Positions 51,591 to 59,796 of a DNA stretch of 64,000 bases are shown here, piece after piece (the stretch's first letter is position 1; each line of letters starts with the position of its first letter). The notes under the pieces are model-generated. The model saw only the letters and a list, made by a program, of their open reading frames with translations. It did no database searches and had not been told where the DNA came from. The stretch is from Alphaproteobacteria bacterium. GTDB lineage: Bacteria; Pseudomonadota; Alphaproteobacteria; DSM-16000; Inquilinaceae. The position numbers and the translations under genes were made by a program. The stretch lies in contig JANQIX010000036.1 in assembly GCA_028281925.1 (NCBI GenBank), positions 1 through 64,000 of the forward strand, read 5' to 3'.

Positions 51591-52247
51591 TTAGTTGGTC
51601 CTTGTGGGCGCCGTCATGCCTCCCCGCTTCAGAACGCGGGCAAGCTCTACCGCCTTGACACGAGGCTGTTTGGGCCGTCTGCGTTCAATAGTGATCTCGC
51701 CTCTCTTTTCCATATCGTATAGGGTGTTCCTGCTCTTATACCTCAAGATCTCTTGAACTTCTTCTAGGCGATACTCGATCGTTCTGGGATCGAGGCCTAC
51801 CTCGTCGACAAGGGACAGTCCTACGGCATTATCTGTGCTTTCTTGTCCCCCCCTTCGGTTCCTCTGCTTGATTTCGGGTGGTCCGATTTCGGGCACCGTC
51901 CGATCGAAATCGTTTAATGGCTTACCTATGGCACTGGCCCAACGCTCGCATACTTGGCGTAGCGGATCGTACGCCGTCACCTCCTGGTGGGACTGTAGGA
52001 AGGCCCAGAGTTGGAAAAGTCCGACAGTACTGTGGCCCGTGGGAAGGTCTGTATCACCGCCGTGAACGACATTCGCCTCTAGTGCCCCGGAAGCGATCTG
52101 GTCCTTCAACATGGCTTGAAGACAATGTGCGAGCGCAGGCGGACTGATATCCTCTTCGACCGACCGACCAAGTGCGAGGTTTACGAGCCATTGCACGCGC
52201 AAGCGAGGGTAGATCAGTACCTCAGCTTCGGTAACGTCATCGATCAT
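51591..52247 (-). CDS. Hypothetical HTH-like protein translated with the integrase
   Basis: A 218-residue protein from the ATG at 52247, whose start overlaps the integrase stop by 4 nt (ATGA). The first ~120 residues are helical (MIDDVTEAEVLIYPRLRVQW, LALGRSVEEDISPPALAHCL) and the C-terminal ~65 resemble an HTH excisionase: DEVGLDPRTIEYRLEEVQEI then LRYKSRNTLYDMEKRGEITI and RPKQPRVKAVELARVLKRG. It may act as a directionality factor for the integrase. No exact family is recognised. Confidence 0.65.
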   Translation of the reverse strand: MIDDVTEAEVLIYPRLRVQWLVNLALGRSVEEDISPPALAHCLQAMLKDQIASGALEANVVHGGDTDLPTGHSTVGLFQLWAFLQSHQEVTAYDPLRQVCERWASAIGKPLNDFDRTVPEIGPPEIKQRNRRGGQESTDNAVGLSLVDEVGLDPRTIEYRLEEVQEILRYKSRNTLYDMEKRGEITIERRRPKQPRVKAVELARVLKRGGMTAPTRTN

Positions 52248-53539
52248 GCGGTCGCCTCTTGATGTGCTGCCAAAGGCGCAACGTTGGAGCGTTCGGTGAT
52301 CCCGAACGGATGTGATGCGCGGACTGCATCGCGGATGTAGGAGCGCGCTAGGTGCCCATAATGCTTCTCGACCATTCGTGTGTCCGAATGGCCAAGGTTC
52401 CTGGCCACAACCATCAACGGGACGCCATCCATCACCAGTAGACTTGCGTAGGTGTGGCGAAGCACGTGAAAGCTGATCTCGTCTTCGATCCTCGCTCGCG
52501 TGCGCGCTATCTGCATGGGGCGGGCTTGGTAGCCAGCGCCCCATCTTGACCCGTCCCGACGAGTGAACAATAGCTCGTCGTTGGGCCGGCCGGCGGTGAT
52601 CTGCTCAAAGAACGCGACGCCTTCTTCCGTCAATTCGATGTGGCGCGGCTTGCTGGCCTTTGAAGCTCTCACCTGAAGCGTGCCGCTATCCCGGTGATAG
52701 TCAGAGACGACGAACCGGACCAACTCTCCGTACCGTGCACCGGTCAGCAGTGCGCCCTGGACAAGCCTTCGGAAGGCTGTTTCGCATGCATTGACGAGCC
52801 GCTTGGATTTTGCCCGATCCAGGTAGTGCACCCGAGCGGCGTCGGCTTCGCGGTAAGCCTTCATCCTCCGCCATTCTGCGTCAGAATCGACCTTACCTTC
52901 CGAGAACGCGAAGTTGAGGACGGCTTTGAGCACCGTGAGCAAGCGATTGGCTGTGGACTTGCGCTTACGCGCGGCTTCCGGGTCATCCGAGTTATCTCTG
53001 GTGTTCGGCATGGAGGCGAACCGTCCCGTCCGAAGTCGGGGCGGGGCTTCCGCGATCTGGCGATGCCAACGGCGCACCTCTCCCGCAGTGAGGTCTCTCA
53101 GGAGCTTGTCGCCAAGTTTAGGCACGATGTGGCAGTCGATGGCGTGCTTGCTCTGGCGGATCGACTTTGACTGCCCTTTCGCTTCGAGATAGTCGCGGCA
53201 GGCATCGCTTACAGTGTATGGGCCATTCGGCTTTTCCCGTCGATCGCTGCCTGCGGCCATTTCCGCGAACCATTCGCGCGCTCGTCCTTGGGCATCGGAA
53301 TAGTCCAGGACGCGTATGCTGTCGGCGTCCATTGCATCGTCTGCGGCGCCGAGCGGGTGATAGTGCTGCTTGCCTCTGCTGTCGCGCCATCGGGCAACCC
53401 AGGTGCCACCCTTTGCCCCTTTTCGATAGCCGACAGCGCATCCTTGAGAGATAACGGTCCAATGCGGTTCGCGCCGATGATGGAGCCTTGTTCGGGCCGA
53501 CCTGGTGTCGATCTTCGCGTTCCTCACGGTGCGAGCCAT
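52244..53539 (-). CDS. int: Tyrosine integrase of the element
   Basis: A 431-residue site-specific recombinase that should integrate into tRNA-Glu. From the ATG at 53539 (AGGAG 8-12 bases upstream). N-terminal arm-binding part with GYRKGAKGGTWVARWRDSRG, core-binding domain to ~residue 210, catalytic domain with Arg in LLTGARYGELVRFVV, HVLRHTYASLLVMDGVPL (His-x-x-Arg), and catalytic Tyr in MVEKHYGHLARS. The gene begins 144 bp from attR, the expected place. It also controls the next gene by overlap. GC content is near that of the flanks. Confidence 0.95.
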   Translation of the reverse strand: MARTVRNAKIDTRSARTRLHHRREPHWTVISQGCAVGYRKGAKGGTWVARWRDSRGKQHYHPLGAADDAMDADSIRVLDYSDAQGRAREWFAEMAAGSDRREKPNGPYTVSDACRDYLEAKGQSKSIRQSKHAIDCHIVPKLGDKLLRDLTAGEVRRWHRQIAEAPPRLRTGRFASMPNTRDNSDDPEAARKRKSTANRLLTVLKAVLNFAFSEGKVDSDAEWRRMKAYREADAARVHYLDRAKSKRLVNACETAFRRLVQGALLTGARYGELVRFVVSDYHRDSGTLQVRASKASKPRHIELTEEGVAFFEQITAGRPNDELLFTRRDGSRWGAGYQARPMQIARTRARIEDEISFHVLRHTYASLLVMDGVPLMVVARNLGHSDTRMVEKHYGHLARSYIRDAVRASHPFGITERSNVAPLAAHQEATA

Positions 53540-53682
53540 GGAGATCTCCTGAGGTCGTACGGAAAACGTACGGAAAAGAGGTGGGCCGACACATGAGGAT
53601 ATGCAAGGACGTATATCGTTGGAAATCCGCGGGACAGCAACGATACCAATTCGCATCAATATCCGTGATTGGCCGCGTTAAT

Positions 53683-53730
53683 ACCCTTTCACGGTGAAGA
53701 CACGGGTTCGACTCCCGTTGGGGTCGCCAT
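53683..53730 (+). repeat. attR: right 48-bp direct repeat
   Basis: Exact copy of 30891-30938, covering the 3' part of tRNA-Glu (anticodon arm, T arm, acceptor end and CCA). The 5' half of the tRNA is missing here. It marks the right end of the element; the next base starts the host gene region. Confidence 0.93.
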
Positions 53731-53763
53731 GTGCAGGCGGAAGTGATCTTCCGGCACATTGAT

Positions 53764-54273
53764 ATGGCAGCGCCGGAAACCGGACTCACCACGCGGATCG
53801 CCGTTCGGCAGGATCTCGATACGGTCGCGAGCCTGCTGCTGGCCACCAATCGCCATTATTGGGGCGTGCGCGATGGGGCAGAGGCGGCCTCACGCCATGC
53901 AGCTGAGGCGCTGCTGGCCGACGACGCCGATTGCCGCATGCTGCTCGGCTTTCTCCACGACATGGTCGTCGCATACGCCACCTTTGCCATTCTCCACCCG
54001 GCGCCCAACGAGCATGGCGTGCTGTTCATGAAGGATCTGTTCGTGCTGGACGGCGGGCGGGGGCGAGGGGTCGGTGAAGCGATGATGCGCCGGATCGCCG
54101 GGCTTGCCGTGGAACGCGGCTGCCACCGGTTCGACTGGACGGCCGAGACCGACAACCCCCGGGCATTGGCCTTTTACGATCGGCTGGCCGCCGACCGCGT
54201 GACGGAGAAGGTGTATTTCCGCTTCGCTGGCGCGCGCCTGGCGGATTTCGCGAAAGCCATCAGCGACGACTGA
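53764..54273 (+). CDS. GNAT family N-acetyltransferase
   Basis: A 169-residue GNAT acetyltransferase, from the ATG at 53764 (MAAPETGLTTRIAVRQDLDT). A frame opening at 53731 begins right at the attR edge. The acetyl-CoA-binding loop is in VLDGGRGRGVGEAMMRRIAG near residue 103, with FDWTAETDNPRALAFYDRLA after it. Cytoplasmic; the acceptor is unknown. It is separated by 23 bases from a nitrilase-like gene. Confidence 0.85.
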   Translation: MAAPETGLTTRIAVRQDLDTVASLLLATNRHYWGVRDGAEAASRHAAEALLADDADCRMLLGFLHDMVVAYATFAILHPAPNEHGVLFMKDLFVLDGGRGRGVGEAMMRRIAGLAVERGCHRFDWTAETDNPRALAFYDRLAADRVTEKVYFRFAGARLADFAKAISDD

Positions 54274-54296
54274 CGGCGCCGGACAAAGGGACCGCC

Positions 54297-55142
54297 ATGG
54301 GCGCCGAGACGATCACGATCGCTGCTGTGCAGAGCGAGATCACGGAGGACGTCCGGCTTAACGGCCGGCACATCCGCGAGATGATGACGGCGGCGCGCGA
54401 GGCGGGCGCGCGGCTGGCGCAGTTTCCGGAAGGGGCGTTGTCGGGGTACGTCAAGTCGCAGGTTCGCGATTGGGACTCGGTGGACTGGGGCGTGGTCGTC
54501 GCGGAACTGGTGGCGACCGCGCTTCACGCCGGTCGCCTGGGCCTTTGGACGGTCGTCGGCTGTGCCCACTGCCTCACGGCCCCGCATCGGCCCCACAACA
54601 GCCTCTATGTGATCTCCGACGCTGGGCGCCTGGTGGGTCGTTACGACAAGCGGCTGTGCTCGCACTCCGAGCTCTCTGGCTGGTTCACGCCGGCCCCGCC
54701 TGAGCCGCGGGTGTTCGACATCGAGGGGTTCCGCTTCGGCTGCGCGCTGTGCATCGAGGTCAAGTTTCCGGAACTCTTCGCCGAGTATGAGCGGCTGGGC
54801 GTCGACTGCGTGCTCCTGTCGGCCTATGCCGAAGACCCGGTGTTCGATGTTCTGGCGCGCGCGCACGCCGCGACGAACTGTTACTGGGTCAGCCTGGCCA
54901 CACCGTCCCAGTGCGCCCATCGCCTGCCATCCGCGCTGATCGGACCCGACGGCGAGTACGTCGCCCGCGGGGCGAATGACGACACGCCCGGGCCTGTCTG
55001 CGGGCCATTGGATCGATCGGCGCCTGAATTCGCCACGGCGCTCACGCTGGCCCGGCCCTGGCGCGCGTTGGCGAGATCAGACGGGGCATTCAAGGAACAC
55101 CGAGTGGCCGACCCGCGCAGCACCGATCTGACCAGCTTTTAG
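54297..55142 (+). CDS. Nitrilase superfamily carbon-nitrogen hydrolase
   Basis: A 281-residue amidohydrolase of the nitrilase fold. The catalytic triad is visible: Glu in AQFPEGALSGY near residue 44, Lys in GRYDKRLCSHSEL near residue 118, and Cys in GCALCIEVKFPELFAEY near residue 153. The Cys lies in LCIEVKFPE, close to the class seen in amidases of deaminated glutathione and N-carbamoyl compounds. Substrate unknown. It follows the GNAT gene by 23 bases, and ends at a shared terminator with a convergent gene. Confidence 0.9.
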   Translation: MGAETITIAAVQSEITEDVRLNGRHIREMMTAAREAGARLAQFPEGALSGYVKSQVRDWDSVDWGVVVAELVATALHAGRLGLWTVVGCAHCLTAPHRPHNSLYVISDAGRLVGRYDKRLCSHSELSGWFTPAPPEPRVFDIEGFRFGCALCIEVKFPELFAEYERLGVDCVLLSAYAEDPVFDVLARAHAATNCYWVSLATPSQCAHRLPSALIGPDGEYVARGANDDTPGPVCGPLDRSAPEFATALTLARPWRALARSDGAFKEHRVADPRSTDLTSF

Positions 55143-55157
55143 GGTTGCTTGGGTAGG

Positions 55158-55185
55158 GGAACCGGACGACGTCGCGTCCGGTTCC
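55158..55185. terminator. Bidirectional hairpin between convergent genes
   Basis: Arms GGAACCGGACG (55158-55168) and CGTCCGGTTCC (55175-55185) pair perfectly around 6 bases. It lies between the nitrilase stop and the end of the minus-strand gene at 55209. No T-run. Confidence 0.65.
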
Positions 55186-55208
55186 GGATTCCCAACCGGT
55201 CCCAGGGC

Positions 55209-55874
55209 CTACTGCGAACTTTCGATCGAGAGATTGTCGATCCGGTAGGTCCCGCCTGACACCAGAATGATGCCGATGCGCGGGCCCGGCTGCATGCCGG
55301 CAGTGACGAGGTCGTTCGCCACGCTGGTCTCGCTGGTCGAGCCCGAACCGCTTTCCACGCGGTAGACGAGGCTGCCGCCGTCTTCGCGGATCGTCAGGCG
55401 TACCGTCTGCCCGAGGCCCATATTGCCGCTGCCGATCGCCTGGCCGATCGAGAAGCCGTCGCCGGTGTAGCTGCCCGACCGCAAGGTTCCGCCATCCTGC
55501 GGCGAGACCACGGCAAGGGAGAACGGCGTGCCCGGCTCGCCCTCGCGCAGCCCATGGGTGAGACCGATGCCCACCAGATTGTCGGGCCAGCCGCCGCCAT
55601 CCTTGATCATGGTGATGTCGATGGACACCTCGCGGCTGCCCGGCGCCGGCAGTTCGTCGTCGCGGAAGGTCATGCTGACATAGCCCTGGTACCCCGGCGG
55701 GGCGGAGACCAGAACGCTGCCATCGTCTTCCACGCGTATCGTGACTTCCTCCGGCACGGAGAACCGTCCCAGGAATTCCGCCGTCGTCGGCGGCTCGAAC
55801 GACCAGGCGGGGGCGGTTGCCGCGAGGCTGACGATCACGCCCGCAAGGGCGGATCTGAACAGGGTCGGGATCAT
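55209..55874 (-). CDS. Exported beta-rich protein (concanavalin/LamG-like)
   Basis: A 221-residue protein from the ATG at 55874, with a signal peptide (MIPTLFRSALAGVIVSLAAT up to PAWS). The mature domain is beta-rich with a layout of concanavalin-A-like lectin folds: VSIDITMIKDGGGWPDNLVG, IGQAIGSGNMGLGQTVRLTI and DGGSLVYRVESGSGSTSETS. No catalytic motif is seen. It may bind sugar in the periplasm; the substrate is unknown. It is convergent with the nitrilase gene. Confidence 0.65.
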   Translation of the reverse strand: MIPTLFRSALAGVIVSLAATAPAWSFEPPTTAEFLGRFSVPEEVTIRVEDDGSVLVSAPPGYQGYVSMTFRDDELPAPGSREVSIDITMIKDGGGWPDNLVGIGLTHGLREGEPGTPFSLAVVSPQDGGTLRSGSYTGDGFSIGQAIGSGNMGLGQTVRLTIREDGGSLVYRVESGSGSTSETSVANDLVTAGMQPGPRIGIILVSGGTYRIDNLSIESSQ

Positions 55875-56008
55875 CTTCTCGTTCCTCTTCTGCTTCGGGG
55901 ACCGCCGCATGGGCTTGGATGGTCCTGCCGACTGTGTGCTTCGATGAACGGGAAGGTGGCGCCGCCGGCGCGGCAGGCTCAGTTGTCAGAGATGTTCAAT
56001 CTCGCCGG

Positions 56009-57343
56009 CTACACGGTCGCGGTGGCGGGTGCCGACCGCATGTCCAGGCTCTGGCGAATGCGGTGGTGTTCGCACGCCGTGATCGGATAGCCACGCATCA
56101 GGGCCAGCGCGGCAAGCTTCAGCACCGCCGGCAGAAAACCGTAGAGCCACGCCAACGCCGATAGCGCGGTCGGCGTGTTCTCTGCGTCTGCCTTGAACCC
56201 GAAGAGGTCGAGCAGCGGAAAGGCGACAGCGATGGCCAGCGCGAATGACAGCTTCGTTGCCGTGCCCCAGACCGCGTAGAAGACGCCGGCGCGGCGGAAA
56301 CCGGACTTGAGGTCATCCCAATCGATCAGATCCGCCTGAAGGGCCGTCGGCAACACCAGGTCGGCGCCGGCCGCCAGCCCGATCAACAGCACGATCACCA
56401 GGAAAACGGCCTCGTCCCCCGGGCCGAGAAACGGTGTGCTGGCGAAGGCCAGACTGGCGATCACCATGGCGAAGCGCCAGCTCGCGCATTTGCCCCACAG
56501 CCTGGATGCCCGCACCCAGAGCGGGACGGAGACGGCGGCCGCAGCGAAATAGCAGACCATCAGCAGGGCCGCCCAGTCCGGGCGACCGATGACATGGGTG
56601 ATGTAGAAGAGAAAGAGTGTGGCCGGAACGGCGCCCGCCACGCCGTTCACCAGAAACGCGGCGAGCAACCGGCGAATAGGCGAGGGGCCGCGCAGGATCG
56701 CAAAGCAGCCTGTGATGGAGGTATCCGGAAGACTGACACTCGAGTGATCTGGGATACTGACGCATGCCAGGATCAGCGCGATGCCGAGCGTCACCAGAAC
56801 AAGCACCGCGTTCGTTGCAAGCACACCGTCGAGATCCCGCGCGTCGGCATGCCCGAGCACCGCGGGCACCAGCAGGGCTGCGAGCGTGCCGACGAGTCCG
56901 AACAGTGCCCGCGATCCCGTAACCCGGCTACGCTCCTGATAGTCCGGTGACAGCTCCGCCCCCCACGCATTCATGGGCACGATCACCATGGTGCCGGCGA
57001 GATAGATTGCGGTTGTCCAGAACAACAGATAGCCGGCACTGGGTTCCGCCGGCGGCAGGAACAGCGCCCAGGCCGCGACGCTGACCAAGGGCAGGCCCAT
57101 CACCACCCAGATGCGCCTGCGGCCCAGCGATGCGGGCGTCCGGTCCGACAGATAGCCGACCATGGGATCGGTCACCATGTCGCAGAGCCGGGCGATCAAG
57201 AGGACGACGGCGACCGTCGACAGGCTGAGGCCGGTGCTTGCGGCATAGAAGGTCGGCACAAACACCTGAAGGCAGAGCAGGCAGACGGCGAGGGGGAATG
57301 CCAGCGCGCCATAGCTCAACAGGGTCTTGGTCTGGAGTCGCAT
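56009..57343 (-). CDS. GPH-type MFS transporter
   Basis: A 444-residue polytopic membrane protein with about twelve helices, from the ATG at 57343 (MRLQTKTLLSYGALAFPLAV). The signature DPMVGYLSDRTPASLGRRRI after the second helix is typical of glycoside-pentoside-hexuronide:cation symporters of the major facilitator superfamily, as are PMNAWGAELSPDYQERSRVTG and the LQADLIDWDDLKSGFRRAGVF segment. It probably takes up a sugar or glycoside with Na+ or H+. The gene is divergent from the DUF4329 gene. Confidence 0.9.
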   Translation of the reverse strand: MRLQTKTLLSYGALAFPLAVCLLCLQVFVPTFYAASTGLSLSTVAVVLLIARLCDMVTDPMVGYLSDRTPASLGRRRIWVVMGLPLVSVAAWALFLPPAEPSAGYLLFWTTAIYLAGTMVIVPMNAWGAELSPDYQERSRVTGSRALFGLVGTLAALLVPAVLGHADARDLDGVLATNAVLVLVTLGIALILACVSIPDHSSVSLPDTSITGCFAILRGPSPIRRLLAAFLVNGVAGAVPATLFLFYITHVIGRPDWAALLMVCYFAAAAVSVPLWVRASRLWGKCASWRFAMVIASLAFASTPFLGPGDEAVFLVIVLLIGLAAGADLVLPTALQADLIDWDDLKSGFRRAGVFYAVWGTATKLSFALAIAVAFPLLDLFGFKADAENTPTALSALAWLYGFLPAVLKLAALALMRGYPITACEHHRIRQSLDMRSAPATATV

Positions 57344-57447
57344 CGCAGGGGGGCACCATCGCCGTTGCATGGGAACAGGCCCTTGGCTACGACCCTCGAA
57401 CGATCGCGGATCACTGTGGCGCCCGCAGCCGCGGATGCTGATGACGG

Positions 57448-58011
57448 ATGGCCCCGATGACGAGAATGTCCCTGATAGGCGCCGTGTTGCTGACCTGGCC
57501 GGCAGTCGTCCAGGCTCAGAGCCGCAGCGACCTCAACGACGAACTCGACGTCTTCGCCGCGGCGTTCTTCGACACGCTGCAGGTACAGTCGATCGCGGAG
57601 AACGTGGAGTTTTGCGGCTATTTCGGCATTCTTGCGGACGGCCGGCTGGCGGCCACGAAAGCGGCGCGCGGCACGGTGGACAGCTGCTTGCCCGACGAAC
57701 CGCCGGCCGGGTTCGTGGCCTTGGCCTCATATCATACGCATGGGGCCTACACGCTTGAGTCCGACAGCGAGGTACCGTCGGTCGACGACATGCTGAGCGA
57801 CATGGACGAGGGCGTAGACGGCTATGTCGCAACGCCCGGCGGGCGGCTGTGGCTGAACATCTTCGACGAAGCGTTGGCCGTGCAGCTCTGTGGCCCCGGC
57901 TGTGTCACCGCCGATCCGAACTACCGCCATTGCGGCGCCTACCCGCCGGACTTCGAGTACACGTTGGACGGTCTCTATACGCGGGCGGAGAAAGACCCCG
58001 GGATCTGTTGA
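57448..58011 (+). CDS. Exported DUF4329 protein
   Basis: A 187-residue protein with a signal peptide (SLIGAVLLTWPAVVQA, cleavage near residue 23) and one DUF4329 domain with VALASYHTHGAYTLESDSEV then PSVDDMLSDMDEGVDGYVAT. The HTH-x-G-type His-Thr-His pattern is like the metal site of JAB/Mov34 peptidases, and DUF4329 domains appear in toxin C-termini, so hydrolase activity is possible. The domain here is fused only to a signal peptide. Four Cys follow (CGPGC, HCGAYPP). No immunity gene is evident. Confidence 0.75.
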   Translation: MAPMTRMSLIGAVLLTWPAVVQAQSRSDLNDELDVFAAAFFDTLQVQSIAENVEFCGYFGILADGRLAATKAARGTVDSCLPDEPPAGFVALASYHTHGAYTLESDSEVPSVDDMLSDMDEGVDGYVATPGGRLWLNIFDEALAVQLCGPGCVTADPNYRHCGAYPPDFEYTLDGLYTRAEKDPGIC

Positions 58012-58039
58012 TGCCGCGCCGATCCGGTTGCGCCCAGCG

Positions 58040-58480
58040 TCAGGGCTGAAGCACGAGCGGCAATACGGTCCGGCCGGGTGGGAAGCCTTCCCCGTCTGAG
58101 ACGTCCTCTTCGAACACCTCCAGATGGCCGACCTGCCGTTCGGCCACGGCATAGCTGACCGTGAAGGCGAAGGGCCCGGGCCCGTCGACGCTGCCGCCGC
58201 TGGTGAACCCGTCCGCAAGCACGCTGCCGTCGCGCGCCAGCAGGCGCCAGACAACCGTGCCTTCGAAGGTGCGCGAACAGCCGCTGACCGGAAAGCCGCT
58301 GGAGACACGGGCGCCTGCCGTCGGTACCTCCGCGATCACGAATGCCACGGTGTCAAGCGCACCGTCGGCGATGGCGCAGGCCGATGGTGGCATCGGATCG
58401 ACAGGATCGCTGGGATGATCGGTGCAGCCGAGCAAGGCCAGGGCCATCACGGAGAGGCCGATCCAGCGGCTATGCTTCAT
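58040..58480 (-). CDS. Lipoprotein with Gmad2-type Ig-like domain
   Basis: A 146-residue protein with a lipoprotein signal (LSVMALALLGC, Cys19) and a beta-rich domain with the Gmad2 pattern as I know it from bacterial extracellular proteins: ARVSSGFPVSGCSRTFEGTV, then LLARDGSVLADGFTSGGSVD and GPFAFTVSYAVAERQVGHLE. It is anchored to the outer membrane or inner membrane facing the periplasm. It converges with the DUF4329 gene 28 bases away, so a shared role is not implied. Confidence 0.75.
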   Translation of the reverse strand: MKHSRWIGLSVMALALLGCTDHPSDPVDPMPPSACAIADGALDTVAFVIAEVPTAGARVSSGFPVSGCSRTFEGTVVWRLLARDGSVLADGFTSGGSVDGPGPFAFTVSYAVAERQVGHLEVFEEDVSDGEGFPPGRTVLPLVLQP

Positions 58481-58702
58481 GGTCTTTCCCCCCTCTTTTT
58501 CGAGATCTTTGGCCGCGCGATCGGCTCATCTCTTAGGATTCAATCCGACGGCTTCATGAGCGTAGCCCCATCCACAGGCGTTTGGTAGCGGGTTCACAGG
58601 CCGGTATCCTCCAACCGTCGGCAATCCTGTCATGCTATGGCAACACTTGTGGCGTAGCTTCAGTGCCAACACCAAGGCCGCGTCCGATGATGGGAGGCGA
58701 GA

Positions 58703-58987
58703 GTGGCGAAGATTCACTGTCAGGCGATTGTGTTGGGCGAGGTTTCCGGTTCCGACGGTACGTACCTTTTTGACGCCGACGACGATTTGTTCCAGCGGCC
58801 AGCGGACGAGATCGTCGAGGTCTTCATGCGTCATATCCACGACCAGCATATCATCTCCGATCGTGAACATTACGAGTTGAACTCGGCCATGAAGAACAAG
58901 GAAAAGCAGGTGGTAACGGCCGTCGGCAACCTGTTCTTGAAAAACGATGCGCTGCCCTTCGTCGTGATGATCTCTCAGACCGGGTAG
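58703..58987 (+). CDS. Hypothetical protein
   Basis: A 94-residue protein from the GTG at 58703 with a GGGAGGCGAG ribosome-binding region. The sequence has mixed alpha/beta character (VAKIHCQAIVLGEVSGSDGT, IVEVFMRHIHDQHIISDREH, KEKQVVTAVGNLFLKNDALP). No signal peptide or recognised motif. It lies alone between the lipoprotein and TetR genes. Confidence 0.6.
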   Translation: MAKIHCQAIVLGEVSGSDGTYLFDADDDLFQRPADEIVEVFMRHIHDQHIISDREHYELNSAMKNKEKQVVTAVGNLFLKNDALPFVVMISQTG

Positions 58988-59042
58988 CGGTCGCGTCCCC
59001 GCCGCCCCGCGTCGTCTCTGCCTAGCGGCGTGTCAGGCCCGA

Positions 59043-59705
59043 TTATGTTTCGGCCTTGTCCAGCCGTTGGCGCACCGTTTCGCACGGGGGCTCGATATCG
59101 GGCAGGGTGATGCCGGCTTGCAGGGCCTGGAGAATGAAGTCGGCCATCTCCGATGCCTGAGTGCGAAGGTCCTCCGCGATGCACTCAGCCACCAGGATCG
59201 GGTGAAAGAACTTCCCCATGGCGGAATGGGCGCAACGCGCGGTCGTCGCTGCGTCGACCGGCCTGAACTCCCCGGATTGAACGCCGTCTTCGACGATCTG
59301 CTGCAGCATCCCGCGCATGTGCCTCAGATGGTCTTCGATCACGTGCCAGCGTTCCGAGATCGCCGCCGTGACCATCTCATGCACCTGGCTCTGGTCGACA
59401 TAGCGTTCGCGCGTCATCTCGTGCACTTCCACTAGGAAGCTGCGCAGCCGCTCTGCCGCCGGCCGCGGGCGGGCGAGGATCTCTTCGGCCCGCTCCTCCA
59501 CCTCACCCAGCAGGACCCTCGCAATGGCTTCGTTGATCGACGCCTTGCTGTCAAAGAAGCGGTAGACGTTTCCCGGTGACATGCCGCAGGCCTTGGCGAT
59601 ATCGGCCACGGTTGTTTTGGTATAGCCGATCGTGCGGAAGTGGCGCTCCGCCTCCGCCATGATCCGCGCCCGCGTTTCCTCCGCCTTTGCCGTCACCGTG
59701 CCCAT
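59043..59705 (-). CDS. TetR/AcrR family transcriptional regulator
   Basis: A 220-residue regulator. The N-terminal HTH (residues ~10-55) reads RARIMAEAERHFRTIGYTKT followed by TVADIAKACGMSPGNVYRFF, the standard TetR form. The C-terminal ligand domain (DUF-type, with a QVHEMVTAAISERWHVIEDH helix) suggests the YcdC/RutR-like group with an Asp/Glu-rich pocket. It is not close to an obvious target other than the SDR genes that follow in the same direction. Confidence 0.9.
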   Translation of the reverse strand: MGTVTAKAEETRARIMAEAERHFRTIGYTKTTVADIAKACGMSPGNVYRFFDSKASINEAIARVLLGEVEERAEEILARPRPAAERLRSFLVEVHEMTRERYVDQSQVHEMVTAAISERWHVIEDHLRHMRGMLQQIVEDGVQSGEFRPVDAATTARCAHSAMGKFFHPILVAECIAEDLRTQASEMADFILQALQAGITLPDIEPPCETVRQRLDKAET

Positions 59706-59796
59706 CTGCGATCACTGAAGAATTTCGTCATTCGTCACTCAATATGGCGTTTGTGACGATCCGCCGCAAGCCTCGCATCCTTGGTGGGCCGCCCGG

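Larger units (their letters stand above)
30891..53730. mobile_element. 22.8-kb integrative element (decayed prophage) in tRNA-Glu
   Basis: Bounded by identical 48-bp repeats from the tRNA 3' end (30891-30938 and 53683-53730), with a tyrosine integrase ending the element at its right side (52244-53539). Inner genes include phage-type replication and structural genes, two integrases, HTH proteins and accessory cargo. GC content is uneven and often far below the flanks: I counted 33% in 48541-48600 and 42% in 37201-37320. No capsid, portal or large terminase gene is seen, so it cannot make virions by itself. It may excise or be mobilised by a helper phage, which is inference. Confidence 0.92.

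Noticed and set aside
51465-51722. Plus-strand frame starting at a GTG, with an upstream hydrophobic stretch
   Set aside because: No ribosome-binding site, no start before the hydrophobic part, and it overlaps the end of a better minus-strand gene.
53731-53763. GTG start of the GNAT gene at the attR edge
   Set aside because: The ATG at 53764 gives the normal N-terminus; the first 11 codons touch the attachment site and would have changed on insertion.
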